This document shows positions 47,958-56,077 of a DNA stretch of 64,000 nt, piece by piece. The DNA is taken from assembly GCF_029269835.1 (NCBI RefSeq), contig NZ_JARJBB010000016.1:62001-126000 (forward strand), written 5' to 3'. The notes under the pieces are model-generated. The model was not told the DNA's origin. It saw only the letters and a program-made list of their open reading frames with translations, and ran no database searches. A program made the translations under genes and the position numbers. The DNA comes from Streptomyces tropicalis (GTDB lineage Bacteria; Actinomycetota; Actinomycetes; Streptomycetales; Streptomycetaceae). Numbering within the stretch: the first letter of the stretch is position 1; each line of letters starts with the position of its first letter.

Positions 47958-48896
47958 TCAGCCCAGGGCCGTCAGGCCGGGGGCGAAGGTGATCAGCAGC
48001 GGCAGCAGGGGCACCAGGGTCGCCGCCGCCGTCGTGAGGGCCCGGCGCCGGCGACCGAGCCGGGGCGTGGGCTGAAGGAGACGGTCCACGCGTTCGCCGA
48101 GCAGGCGGTGGCTGGAGGCGCAGGAGAGCACACCGCGGTGCTGGTTCAGCTCGATCAGGGCCAGGGCCGTGGTGAGGTGGCCGTGGCGGCGGGAGGCCGT
48201 GTCGTCGGCGGCCAGTTCGACCAGGCGGTGGGTCTGGTCGCAGAAGTGGGCGAAGAGCGGCACCCGCGGGAAGCCGGTCGCCAGCGCGGTGGACAGATGC
48301 AGCAGCCAGTCGTGGTGGGCGCGGGCGTGACCGCGCTCGTGGGCGAGGACGGCGTCGAGTTGGTGGCCGGTGAGGCGGTGCAGGGCACCGGTGGTGACGA
48401 TGAGCTGCGGCGGGTGCCCCGGCATCCACCAGGCGTCGGGGTACTCGTCCTCCAGGACCAGCACGGGCCCGCGGGCCGCGGGCAGTCCGGCGGGCAGGTC
48501 GGGGGCGCGTTCGCGCAGGTGGGCACGGGTCACACCGCGGCGGCGGCGCGCCTCGGCGACCTCCCGCGCGAGCACCGCCGCGGTCCAGGCGGCGCCGCAG
48601 GCCAGCAGCAGCGTGAGAGCGGACGACCAGAGCGGTGCGGCGGACAGGCCGTAGGCGGCGGTCACCGCGGGCGGGGCCGGGGCGAAGACCCGGTCGCGCA
48701 CGGCGTGGAAGGCGGCCGCGGTGCCGAGGACCAGCGCGGTCAGACAGCAGAGCAGGACCGTGGCGACCAGGCACTGCCACACCCACAGCGCCACGACGGG
48801 ATCCCGCTCCGGCCAGGACGCCCGGGTCAGTGCGCGGGGCACCGGCACGGCCGCCGTCAGGGCGACGGCGCTCAGCAGGAGCAGGCAGACGGTCAT
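47958..48896 (-). CDS. M56-family (BlaR1/MecR1-like) membrane metallopeptidase
   Basis: The 312-residue integral membrane protein has about four helices: one near the N-terminus, two in the middle and one at the C-terminus. Its zinc motif HERGH in LDAVLAHERGHARAHHD (about 190) is the HExxH signature, with further acidic residues downstream (LVELAADDTASRR). Members cleave regulators at the membrane and normally have a BlaI/MecI partner next door. No such gene is present here, so the target is unknown. ATG 48896 has a GGCATGACC-type start with no strong ribosome site. Confidence 0.85.
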   Translation of the reverse strand: MTVCLLLLSAVALTAAVPVPRALTRASWPERDPVVALWVWQCLVATVLLCCLTALVLGTAAAFHAVRDRVFAPAPPAVTAAYGLSAAPLWSSALTLLLACGAAWTAAVLAREVAEARRRRGVTRAHLRERAPDLPAGLPAARGPVLVLEDEYPDAWWMPGHPPQLIVTTGALHRLTGHQLDAVLAHERGHARAHHDWLLHLSTALATGFPRVPLFAHFCDQTHRLVELAADDTASRRHGHLTTALALIELNQHRGVLSCASSHRLLGERVDRLLQPTPRLGRRRRALTTAAATLVPLLPLLITFAPGLTALG

Positions 48897-49073
48897 GCCA
48901 CGGGCTCCGGATCCTGATCGGAGGTGGGGCGGGTGCGGGTGGTGCGGTGGGCGGGCGGCAGGCCCACGCATCGCCTGCCGCCAGTATGACGCCGCCGGGC
49001 ACCGGGAGGCAGGGTTCGGCACCAACCCGCCGCCCGCCGGGGCGGAGCGGCGGACCCACCGGGCGCCCGCACC

Positions 49074-49119
49074 GGGCACACGCCCCACCGTCCGCCGGCG
49101 GACGGTGGGGCGTGTGCCC
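49074..49119. repeat. Perfect 46-bp palindrome with no spacer
   Basis: The 23-nt left arm starting GGGCACACGCCCC is followed directly by its exact reverse complement ending GGGGCGTGTGCCC, symmetric about 49096/49097. It could be a cruciform, a large operator or a bidirectional terminator. Confidence 0.8.
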
Positions 49120-49157
49120 ACCGCCCCGCCGGCGCACGGCCGTTCCACATCCGTGCG

Positions 49158-49222
49158 CCCCTGGCGACGGGCCGCCCCCGGCGACGAGCCACCCCCGACG
49201 GTCCGCCCCCGGTGACGGTTCG
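49158..49222. repeat. Degenerate 17-bp tandem repeats
   Basis: Four units begin CCCC(C/T)GG and contain GACG: 49158-49174, 49175-49191, 49192-49205 (three bases short) and 49206-49222. They sit 39 bp beyond the palindrome. The origin is unknown; slippage or a binding-site array are possible. Confidence 0.5.
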
Positions 49223-49286
49223 CCGTCCGTGGCGCGGAGCGGCGGCCTCCGGCGGCCGTCGTCGGAGGCGGCGTGCCACCGTCGGC

Positions 49287-50498
49287 TCAGCTCGGGACGA
49301 TGCGGCCGGACACCTCGCCCAGGCCCACGCGGACGCCGTCCGGGCCGGGGGCCCAGGCCGAGAGCGTCACGGTGTCGCCGTCCTCCAGGAACGTCCGCTT
49401 GCCCTCGGGCAGTTCCAGCGGCTCCCGGCCGTTCCAGGTCAGCTCCAGGAGCGAGCCCCGCTGCCCCGGCCCGGGGCCGCTGACGGTGCCGGAGCCGTAC
49501 AGGTCCCCGGTGCGCAGCGACGCGCCGTTCACCGTCATGTGCGCCAGCTGCTGCGCCGCCGTCCAGTACATCGTGTCGAACGGCGGCTCGGACACGGTCC
49601 GGCCGTTGATCGCCACGGAGATGCGCAGGTCGTAGCCGCCCGGCTCCTCCTCGGCGTCGTCCAGGTAGGGAAGGAGGGCGTGCGTGCGCGCGGGGGGCGC
49701 CACCCGCGCGTCGTCCAGCGCGTCCAGGGGTGTGATCCACGCCGACACCGACGTCGCGAAGGACTTGCCGAGGAACGGGCCGAGGGGGACGTACTCCCAG
49801 GCCTGGACGTCGCGGGCGGACCAGTCGTTCAGCAGGCACAGCCCGAAGACGTGCTCCCGGAAGTCGCCCAGCGGCACGGCCGTGCCCCGGGCCGACGGCA
49901 CGCCGACCACGAAGCCGACCTCCGCCTCGATGTCCAGCCGGACGGACGGCCCGAAGACGGGGGCCGGGTCGGACGGGGCCTTGCGCTGGCCCGAGGGCCG
50001 GACGACGTCGGTGCCCGACACCACCACCGTGCCCGCGCGGCCGTGGTAGCCGATCGGCAGGTGTTTCCAGTTGGGCGTCAGGGAGTCCTCGGCGTCCGGG
50101 CGGAAGATCTGCCCGACGTTGCGGGCGTGGTTCTCGGAGGCGTAGAAGTCGACGTAGTCGGCGACCTCGAAGGGAAGGTGCAGGGTCACCGAGGACAGCG
50201 GATGCAGGAACGGCGCGACGGTCTCCTGGTGGGAGGGCACCGTCACCCACGCCGTCAGCGCCCTGCGGACGTCCGACCAGGCCGTGCGGCCCGCCGCCAG
50301 CAGGGGGTTGAGACTCGGCCGGGCGAGCAGGGAGGCGTAGGGGGAGCCGAGCGCCTGCGCCGCCGCACCCGCGTCGAGGACGTGGTCGCCGAGCCGGACG
50401 CCGACCGTCCGCTCCTGCGCGCCGGGGCGGGAGAAGACGCCGTAGGGAAGGTTGTGCGGACCGAAGGGGTCGCCCTCGGGGACCTCGAAGGGGGGCAT
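49287..50498 (-). CDS. Fumarylacetoacetase
   Basis: The 403-residue enzyme hydrolyses fumarylacetoacetate to fumarate and acetoacetate at the end of tyrosine/homogentisate breakdown. Supporting motifs are DFYASENHARNVGQ (catalytic His), DIEAEVGFVVG (metal ligands) and NDWSARDVQAWEYVPLGPF. The C-terminal catalytic domain is complete. ATG 50498 has GAGAGGAAGG upstream. No other tyrosine-degradation gene is in the window, so regulation cannot be read from context. Confidence 0.92.
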   Translation of the reverse strand: MPPFEVPEGDPFGPHNLPYGVFSRPGAQERTVGVRLGDHVLDAGAAAQALGSPYASLLARPSLNPLLAAGRTAWSDVRRALTAWVTVPSHQETVAPFLHPLSSVTLHLPFEVADYVDFYASENHARNVGQIFRPDAEDSLTPNWKHLPIGYHGRAGTVVVSGTDVVRPSGQRKAPSDPAPVFGPSVRLDIEAEVGFVVGVPSARGTAVPLGDFREHVFGLCLLNDWSARDVQAWEYVPLGPFLGKSFATSVSAWITPLDALDDARVAPPARTHALLPYLDDAEEEPGGYDLRISVAINGRTVSEPPFDTMYWTAAQQLAHMTVNGASLRTGDLYGSGTVSGPGPGQRGSLLELTWNGREPLELPEGKRTFLEDGDTVTLSAWAPGPDGVRVGLGEVSGRIVPS

Positions 50499-50651
50499 GG
50501 GGTGCTGCCTTCCTCTCGTGCTCTCTCTCGTGCACGCCGGGCCGGGACGCTGCCGGACCTGCCGCGCGTGCGGTGCGCTTCATGTGGTCGGGCCACACGT
50601 TACGGCTGAGTCGACTGTCTTGGGCAGTGCCTAAAGAGTTTGCAATGTCCC

Positions 50652-50677
50652 AATTGGCCTTGCTGGAGCAGCCAATT
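50652..50677. promoter_or_regulatory. Hairpin AATTGGC...GCCAATT between divergent genes
   Basis: AATTGGC and GCCAATT are joined by TGCT/AGCA, with a 2-nt bulge and a 2-nt loop. It lies in the promoter gap shared by fumarylacetoacetase and the ATP-grasp gene; a TAGCGT -10-like hexamer lies 7 bp beyond it. It may be an operator. Confidence 0.45.
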
Positions 50678-50737
50678 CCGGCTTAGCGTCCTTTGGGGGG
50701 ACGCGGGCGGGGTGGGTCCGCTCGGTGAGGGGGACAC

Positions 50738-52021
50738 GTGGGGGGACCCGTGGCCAGGAACGCCGTCAGTGTGCCGTTCGCGGCCGACCGCGACGTACCG
50801 GCCCTGATCGTGAAGTTCGGCGACTATCCGCTCCACCACGGGGGCGTCGGCGCGATCCGCAGCCTGGGCCGTTTGGGTGTCCCCGTGTACGCGATCACCG
50901 AGGACCCGTACACGCCCGCCGCCGCGTCCCGCTACCTGCGGCGCGCGTTCGTCTGGCCGACGAGCGGCACCGAGGAGGCCGGGCACCTGGTCGAGGGGCT
51001 GCTGCGGATCGGCCGCCGCATCGGCCGGCCCACCGTCCTCGTGCCCACCGACGAGGAGGCCGCGGTCCTGATCGCGGAGCACCAGGACGACCTCGCGGAC
51101 GCCTTCCTCTTCCCGCGGGTCGACCCCGGCCTGCCGCGCCGCCTGGCCAGCAAGCAGGGCCTGCACGAACTGTGCGCGGAGCACGGCGTCCCGAGCCCCT
51201 CGGCCGCCTTCCCGCAGTCCCACGGCGACGTCGAGGCGTTCGCGCGGACGGCCCGCTTCCCGGTGGTGGCCAAGAACCGCGAGGCCTTCGTGCGGCGCCG
51301 GCGCCCCGCCGTGAACGGCACCACGAGGATCACCACCCGCGAGGGACTGCTGGCGCTCGCCCGCGACTGGGGCGAGGAACCCGGCGTGATCCTCCAGGAG
51401 TACCTGCCGCGGGAGGAGGCCGAGGACTGGATCGTGCACGCCTGCTTCGGCGCGGACGCGACACCGCTGGCGATGTTCACCGGGGTGAAGGTCCGCTCCT
51501 GGCCGCCGCACGCGGGCATGACCGCCAGCGCGTACGTCGTGGAAAACCCGGAACTCGCCGACCTCGCCGCACGTTTCGTCAAGCAGATCGGCTTCAGCGG
51601 CATCGTCGACCTCGACCTGCGCTTCGACCGGCGCGACGGGCAGTACAAGCTCCTCGACTTCAACCCCCGGATGGGCGCCCAGTTCCGGCTCTTCGAGAGC
51701 GACGCGGGGGTGGACGTGGTCCGGGCCATGCACCTGGACCTGACCGGGCGGGCCGTCCCGGAGGGGGAGCAGCGGACCGGTCACCGGTTCGTCGTGGAGA
51801 ACATCGACCTGCCCGCCCTCCTCGCGTACCGCCGCAGCGGCTACACCACACCGCACGCGCCGGCCCGGGCGAGCGGGACGGAGCTCGCCTGGCTCGCGGG
51901 CGACGACCCGATGCCGTTCCTCACGATGGTGGCGCGCTGCGTGCGGCCGGGCGCGAAACACCTCTACCAGCTGTGGCGGACCGGTCGACGGGGCGCCGCC
52001 ACGGGATCGGGCGGCGGCTGA
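50738..52021 (+). CDS. ATP-grasp carboxylate-amine ligase-like protein
   Basis: The 427-residue protein has the ATP-grasp fold. ASKQGLHELCAEHGVPSP marks the linker, a KNREAFVRRRRP Lys-rich strand binds ATP, and VILQEYLPREEAEDW and LLDFNPRMGAQF supply the adenine-loop and metal ligands. Such enzymes join a carboxylate to an amine with ATP; the substrates are unknown. No partner biosynthetic gene is adjacent. Two GTGs at 50738 and 50750 both have purine runs just upstream, so the start is uncertain by 12 bases. Confidence 0.85.
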   Translation: MGGPVARNAVSVPFAADRDVPALIVKFGDYPLHHGGVGAIRSLGRLGVPVYAITEDPYTPAAASRYLRRAFVWPTSGTEEAGHLVEGLLRIGRRIGRPTVLVPTDEEAAVLIAEHQDDLADAFLFPRVDPGLPRRLASKQGLHELCAEHGVPSPSAAFPQSHGDVEAFARTARFPVVAKNREAFVRRRRPAVNGTTRITTREGLLALARDWGEEPGVILQEYLPREEAEDWIVHACFGADATPLAMFTGVKVRSWPPHAGMTASAYVVENPELADLAARFVKQIGFSGIVDLDLRFDRRDGQYKLLDFNPRMGAQFRLFESDAGVDVVRAMHLDLTGRAVPEGEQRTGHRFVVENIDLPALLAYRRSGYTTPHAPARASGTELAWLAGDDPMPFLTMVARCVRPGAKHLYQLWRTGRRGAATGSGGG

Positions 52022-52058
52022 GCCCGCCGCCCGCCGGGCCCGCACCGGCGCTCCGTAC

Positions 52059-52074
52059 CCGGGGTCGACCCCGG
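52059..52074. terminator. Perfect 16-bp palindrome after the ATP-grasp gene
   Basis: CCGGGGTCGACCCCGG is fully self-complementary, 38 bp after the stop. It may be part of a terminator or a dimer-binding site. Confidence 0.4.
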
Positions 52075-52299
52075 AGGCCCGCACCCGGGGCCGACCCCGC
52101 CACCACCCACCCGCCGGCCGGCCCCCCTCGACCGGCCGTCGCGGCCGCTGCCTGACGTCCGTCCAGGTCGGAGCCACTCCGTGGGCGCGTGGAAACCGGT
52201 TCACGATTCCTGTCACATCTCCGGTGCCGGATCCGTCAGAGGGGTGTGAGCGTCGCCGGCGCTCGCTCGAACGGGCGGTCCGATCACAGGAGGAAGCAC

Positions 52300-52758
52300 A
52301 TGCAGGCACGGATGAAGAACCCCGCGTACGTCCTGCCGGAGGCGATGAAGGGCATCGGGAGCCTTGTGCGGGCGATCGAGCAGAGCGGCCTGGCGCAGGA
52401 GCTCGCCGAGATCGTCGCGCTGCGGGCCAGCCAGATCAACGGCTGCAGCGCATGCGTGCACGGTCACGTGGCGAACCTGCGCAAGGCCGGCACCGGCGAG
52501 GAGCGCATCGCGTCGGTGGCCGCCTGGCGCGAGGCGCCCTGGTTCACGGAGGTCGAGCGGGCCGCGCTGACGCTGACCGAGCGGATGACCCGGCTCGCCG
52601 ACCGCTCGCAGGAGTCGGTGCCGGAGGACCTGTGGGACGAGTTGGCGGACCACTTCGACGAGCGGCAGCTGTCCGCGCTGATCCTGGTGATCTCGCTCAC
52701 GAACATGTTCAACCGCATCAACACCACCATCCTGGAGCCCGCGGGCACCACTTGGTGA
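52300..52758 (+). CDS. AhpD-like / carboxymuconolactone decarboxylase-family protein
   Basis: The 152-residue protein has the CMD/AhpD helical fold with the redox motif CSACVHGH (about 46-53), preceded by an Ile-Val-Ala-Leu-Arg helix. The E-x-x-CxxC-x3-H pattern is that of peroxidase-type members. ATG 52300 is chosen because AGGAGGAA is 6-7 nt upstream, a near-perfect ribosome site; a longer frame from 52189 lacks one. A role against oxidants is a family-based inference. Confidence 0.9.
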   Translation: MQARMKNPAYVLPEAMKGIGSLVRAIEQSGLAQELAEIVALRASQINGCSACVHGHVANLRKAGTGEERIASVAAWREAPWFTEVERAALTLTERMTRLADRSQESVPEDLWDELADHFDERQLSALILVISLTNMFNRINTTILEPAGTTW

Positions 52759-52869
52759 ACAGCGCCTCGGACAGGGCGGGTTGAGGGATTCGGCGGACAA
52801 CGGCCGGGCCGCGCGGTGCGGTCCGGCGCACGTCGGGTCGGGGGCGCGGCGGATCCGTATTCTCTGGTC

Positions 52870-53682
52870 ATGGCCGCACCTCTTGCATATGCCCTCATCG
52901 CCACCGACCTGGACGGAACGTTGCTGCGCGGTGACGACACCCCCTCCGAGCGGTCCCTCGCCACGCTCGCGCGGGTGGTTGCGGCCGGCGCCCGCCATCT
53001 GGTGGTGACCGGGCGCCCCGCGCCGAGGGTGCGGCCGCTGCTGGACGTCCTTGGGGCCACCGGGCTCGCGGTGTGCGGACAGGGCGCGCAGCTCTACGAC
53101 GCCGCGACCGACCGCCTGCTGTGGTCGGTCACCCTGGACCGGGAGACGGCGGAGACCGCGCTCGGCAAGATCGAGGCCGAGGTCGGGCAGGTGTACGCGG
53201 CGGTCGACCAGGACGGGGTCGACGGGCAGACGCTGATCGAGCCCGGCTACCTGATGCCGCACCCGACGCTGCCGTCCGTACGGGTGGAGCGGCGCGACGA
53301 GCTGTGGAGCGCGCCCATCAGCAAGGTGCTGCTGCGCCATCCCGACCTGTCCGACGACGAGTTGGCGGCGGCCGCCCGCAGCGTGGTGGGTTCGCTGGCG
53401 ACGGTCACCATGTCGGGCCCGGGGACCGTGGAGCTCCAGCCCTGCGGCATCACCAAGGCGACCGGGCTGGCGATGGCCGCCGGGCACCTGGGGCTGGGCC
53501 GGTCGGACGCCCTCGCCTTCGGCGACATGCCGAACGACATCCCCATGTTCCGGTGGGCGGCCCACGGCGTGGCGATGGCCAACGCCCATCCCGAGCTGAA
53601 GGCGGTGGCCGACGAGGTGACCTCGTCGAACGAGGACGACGGCATCGCCGTCGTCCTCGACCGTTTGTTCCCGGACCGGTAG
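52870..53682 (+). CDS. HAD-superfamily phosphatase, Cof type
   Basis: The 270-residue enzyme has motif I DLDGTLLRGDD (about 13-23), the motif III Lys in TKATGLAMAAGHLGLG, and motif IV FGDMPNDIPMF, typical of Cof-type sugar-phosphate or nucleotide phosphatases. A cap domain lies between. The substrate is not evident. TATTCT lies exactly 6 nt before ATG 52870, so the mRNA may be leaderless. Two hairpins follow. Confidence 0.9.
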   Translation: MAAPLAYALIATDLDGTLLRGDDTPSERSLATLARVVAAGARHLVVTGRPAPRVRPLLDVLGATGLAVCGQGAQLYDAATDRLLWSVTLDRETAETALGKIEAEVGQVYAAVDQDGVDGQTLIEPGYLMPHPTLPSVRVERRDELWSAPISKVLLRHPDLSDDELAAAARSVVGSLATVTMSGPGTVELQPCGITKATGLAMAAGHLGLGRSDALAFGDMPNDIPMFRWAAHGVAMANAHPELKAVADEVTSSNEDDGIAVVLDRLFPDR

Positions 53683-53701
53683 GCGCCGTCCCCACGGCGC
53701 C
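53682..53701 (+). terminator. 8-bp hairpin after the Cof-type gene
   Basis: GGCGCCGT pairs with ACGGCGCC across a CCCC loop, beginning at the last base of the stop codon. It is likely the terminator for the phosphatase gene. Confidence 0.6.
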
Positions 53702-53715
53702 CGCCGGTCGTCACA

Positions 53716-53744
53716 CCGGGGGCCCCGCCGCCGCGGGGCCCCGG
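53716..53744. terminator. GC hairpin shared by convergent genes
   Basis: CCGGGGGCCCCGC pairs with GCGGGGCCCCGG, with one bulged G. It lies between the two convergent stops, 11 bp before the transglycosylase stop. Confidence 0.6.
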
Positions 53745-53754
53745 CGTTGTTCTG

Positions 53755-54240
53755 TCAGTACGCGCTGAAGACGTTGTCGATGGTGCCGTAGCGCGCGGCC
53801 GCGTAGTTGCAGGCGGCCGTGATGTTGGCGACCGGGTCGTAGATGTTGAACGACGTGCCGGCCACGTGGTACGTGGCGAAGGTCGGCGGGATGACCTGCA
53901 TCAGGCCCTTGGACGGTATGCCGGCGGCGGCGTTGGAGTCCCACAGGTTGATGGCCATCGGGTTGCCGGAGGACTCGCGCATGATGTTGCGGTAGATGCC
54001 GTTGTAGGAGCCGGGGATGCCCTTCTTGGCCATGACCGCCAGCGACTCGCGGATCCAGCCGTCGAGGTTGTTCGGGTAGGTGGCGGTCTTGACGGCGACG
54101 GGGGCGGCCGGGGTGGCGGCGGAGGCGCCGGTCGCGCCGAAGAGCGGAAGGGCGAGGACGGCGGCACCGGTCCCTGCAACGGCGAGCGTGCGGGCGAGGC
54201 GAGCGGTGCGGGTACGGCGGGGCTGACCCTTGGGGGACAT
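53755..54240 (-). CDS. Secreted lytic transglycosylase-like (SLT domain) protein
   Basis: The 161-residue protein has a signal peptide (basic start, hydrophobic core to about residue 41). The SLT-type domain has the catalytic Glu in IMRESSGNPMAINLWD (about 88-103) and KGLMQVIPPTFA. It would cleave peptidoglycan glycan strands; Rpf-like growth control is possible for such proteins. ATG 54240 has GAGAGGA upstream at good spacing, inside the riboswitch-proximal leader. The gene is under a c-di-AMP riboswitch. Confidence 0.9.
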   Translation of the reverse strand: MSPKGQPRRTRTARLARTLAVAGTGAAVLALPLFGATGASAATPAAPVAVKTATYPNNLDGWIRESLAVMAKKGIPGSYNGIYRNIMRESSGNPMAINLWDSNAAAGIPSKGLMQVIPPTFATYHVAGTSFNIYDPVANITAACNYAAARYGTIDNVFSAY

Positions 54241-54249
54241 GTGAATTCC

Positions 54250-54445
54250 TCTCCGTCGCCTGCGAGGTGAGCTGTCGGGTTCGGGCGGGGAGGTGCCCGG
54301 CCGTGCTCGGGGAGCACGAACTTCACCCCTAGCCGTCCCGGTGCGTCGTACGGGATGACGTACGGCGTCCGGACCGGCGACTTACCTGGGTCCCCCGCTC
54401 CTGCCGTGAGCGTTCGGTCGATGGGTTCCGGGCGGCGGCAGGATT
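54250..54445 (-). promoter_or_regulatory. ydaO/yuaA-type (c-di-AMP) riboswitch
   Basis: Reading toward the SLT gene, the leader has CGCTCACGGCAGGAGCGG and GGGGACCCAGGTAAGT (about 54412-54380). A variable arm with GGGGTGAAG follows, then AACCCGACAGCTCACCTC and GCAGGCGACGG (about 54283-54253). These blocks match the conserved core I recall for ydaO riboswitches upstream of streptomycete cell-wall genes. Binding of c-di-AMP normally switches expression off. The 5' end is uncertain by some tens of bases. Confidence 0.85.
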
Positions 54446-54467
54446 CGGCGTCCGCCCGACGGCCCGG

Positions 54468-54497
54468 AACGTATGCGAGAGCACATGTCCGGAACAA
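54468..54497 (-). promoter_or_regulatory. Candidate promoter of the riboswitch-SLT transcript
   Basis: TTGTTC (54497-54492) and TACGTT (54473-54468) are separated by 18 bp, a good sigma-HrdB-like arrangement. The predicted start near 54461 is just before the riboswitch core. Confidence 0.45.
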
Positions 54498-54990
54498 GTA
54501 CCCGATTCACACATCGACCTACTTGACCTTGATGTGAGGCATTTGAGGCACATGATCCTTTGCGACTGCACAGGCTCAACTCGCCTGTGCGAAAAGGGGA
54601 AGCGGGGGTACTCGGCGGGACCGTGTCCGACGGGGGCCGAGTGACCCAATTCACGGGCCGCACGCCCGAAGGGCATATAACGCCAAGGGGAATTGAAGTC
54701 TCAATAGGGGTGAATCGGACTCTCGCGGTAACGGTCCGGAAGCCGGTCGCGCTGAGTGACGGGGGTGGCGTGCGGGTGCACCCCCGCGCCGGGAGGGCGG
54801 TGAGTCATGACATGTGCATTCATACGAACCGATCACCCGCATGCCGGTGGTGATCCGATACCGCCTGGCCTGTATCGGTGGGCGCTGGCGGTGATCGAAA
54901 CGTGACCGGATACGCTGACTTGAGTGATGGCAGCGACCTATCGACAAACGGTGTAGTCGCCAGCAGACACCAGCAGACAGGAGACCCCTC
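54498..54990. other. Regulatory gap upstream of the prenyl synthase
   Basis: This 493-bp gap has no gene. It holds a 7-bp hairpin GCACAGG/CCTGTGC at 54568-54590 and an inverted pair CCGATAC/GTATCGG at 54855-54878. TACGCT at 54911-54916 may be a -10 for the synthase. Several stretches are relatively AT-rich. Confidence 0.55.
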
Positions 54991-56001
54991 GTGACCGTCG
55001 TCGGGCCGTTCGGGCTGAGCGTGCGGGACCAGGCCCTCGAAGCCGATGTCCAGGCCGGGTTGACTGCTGTCGAGGAAGGGCTGCTCGAGGCCACCAAGAG
55101 CGAGGTCCCCTTCATCACGGAGGCCGCCCAGCACCTCGTCAGGGCCGGTGGGAAGAGGTTCCGGCCGCTGCTCGTGATGCTCGCGGCGCAGTTCGGGGAC
55201 CCGTACGCGCCGGGTGTCGTGCCCTCGGCCGTGGTCGTCGAGCTCACCCACCTGGCCACGCTGTACCACGACGACGTGATGGACGAGGCCGCGGTGCGCC
55301 GGGGCGTGGCCAGCGCCAACACCCGCTGGGACAACTCCGTCGCCGTCCTGACCGGCGACTTCCTGTTCGCGCGGGCCTCGCAGATCCTCGCCGACCTCGG
55401 CCCGGAGGCGGTCCGGGTGCAGGCCGTGGCGTTCGAGCGGCTGGTCACCGGGCAGATCCTGGAGACCGCGGGACCGCAGGACGGCCGGGACCCGGTCGAC
55501 CACTACCTGGACGTGCTGGGCGGCAAGACCGGCTCGCTGGTCGCGGTGTCCTGCCGCTTCGGCGCGATGATGTCCGGCGCCGACGAGACGGTCGTCGACG
55601 TGCTGACGCAGTACGGCGAGCGGCTGGGTGTGGCGTTCCAGCTGGCCGACGACGTGCTGGACATCGCCTCCGACTCGCACGAGTCGGGCAAGACGCCGGG
55701 CACCGACCTGCGCGAGGGGGTCGCCACCCTGCCGGTGCTGCGGCTGCGGGAGCGCGCCGAGCGCCTCGGACTCGCCGAGGACCTCGCGCTCTGCGAGTTG
55801 CTGGCCTCGGACCTGACCGACGACGAGCGGCACGCCCGCGCGCTGGCCGGACTGCGTGCCCACCCGGCGCTGGAGCAGGCGCGCCGGGACACCGTCCGGT
55901 ACGCGGAGGAGGCGCGCGCCGCGCTGGCGCCGCTGCGGGAGTGCGACGCCAAGGCGGCCCTGATGGAGCTGTGCGACGCGGTGGTCCACCGCGCGGGCTG
56001 A
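54991..56001 (+). CDS. Long-chain polyprenyl diphosphate synthase (menaquinone side chain)
   Basis: The 336-residue trans-prenyltransferase has the first Asp-rich motif HDDVMDEA (about 91-98) and the second LADDVLDIAS (about 213-222). GGKRFRPLLVML binds the diphosphate. It elongates isoprenoids for quinone tails; a length near heptaprenyl to nonaprenyl is likely, but cannot be read exactly. The mqn and menG genes make a menaquinone role plausible. GTG 54991 has GGAGA about 7 nt upstream; an alternative start was not seen. Confidence 0.88.
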   Translation: MTVVGPFGLSVRDQALEADVQAGLTAVEEGLLEATKSEVPFITEAAQHLVRAGGKRFRPLLVMLAAQFGDPYAPGVVPSAVVVELTHLATLYHDDVMDEAAVRRGVASANTRWDNSVAVLTGDFLFARASQILADLGPEAVRVQAVAFERLVTGQILETAGPQDGRDPVDHYLDVLGGKTGSLVAVSCRFGAMMSGADETVVDVLTQYGERLGVAFQLADDVLDIASDSHESGKTPGTDLREGVATLPVLRLRERAERLGLAEDLALCELLASDLTDDERHARALAGLRAHPALEQARRDTVRYAEEARAALAPLRECDAKAALMELCDAVVHRAG

Positions 56002-56054
56002 CGCCCGCAGCGCGGCCCGAACGCCGCCGCACCCCACCCCCGCGCCCGGCCGCG

Positions 56055-56077
56055 CCGGTCCGGCCGGGCCGGACCGG
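56055..56077 (+). terminator. Perfect hairpin after the prenyl synthase
   Basis: CCGGTCCGGCC and its reverse complement are separated by one G, 53 bp after the stop. It is a likely terminator. Confidence 0.6.

Larger units (their letters stand above)
48897..49286. other. Gap before the M56 gene with a palindrome and tandem repeats
   Basis: The 390-bp stretch between fumarylacetoacetase and M56 genes carries a 46-bp palindrome and degenerate 17-bp tandem repeats (listed separately). Frames through it are Arg/Pro/Gly-rich and show no domain. It could hold the M56 promoter. Confidence 0.55.
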
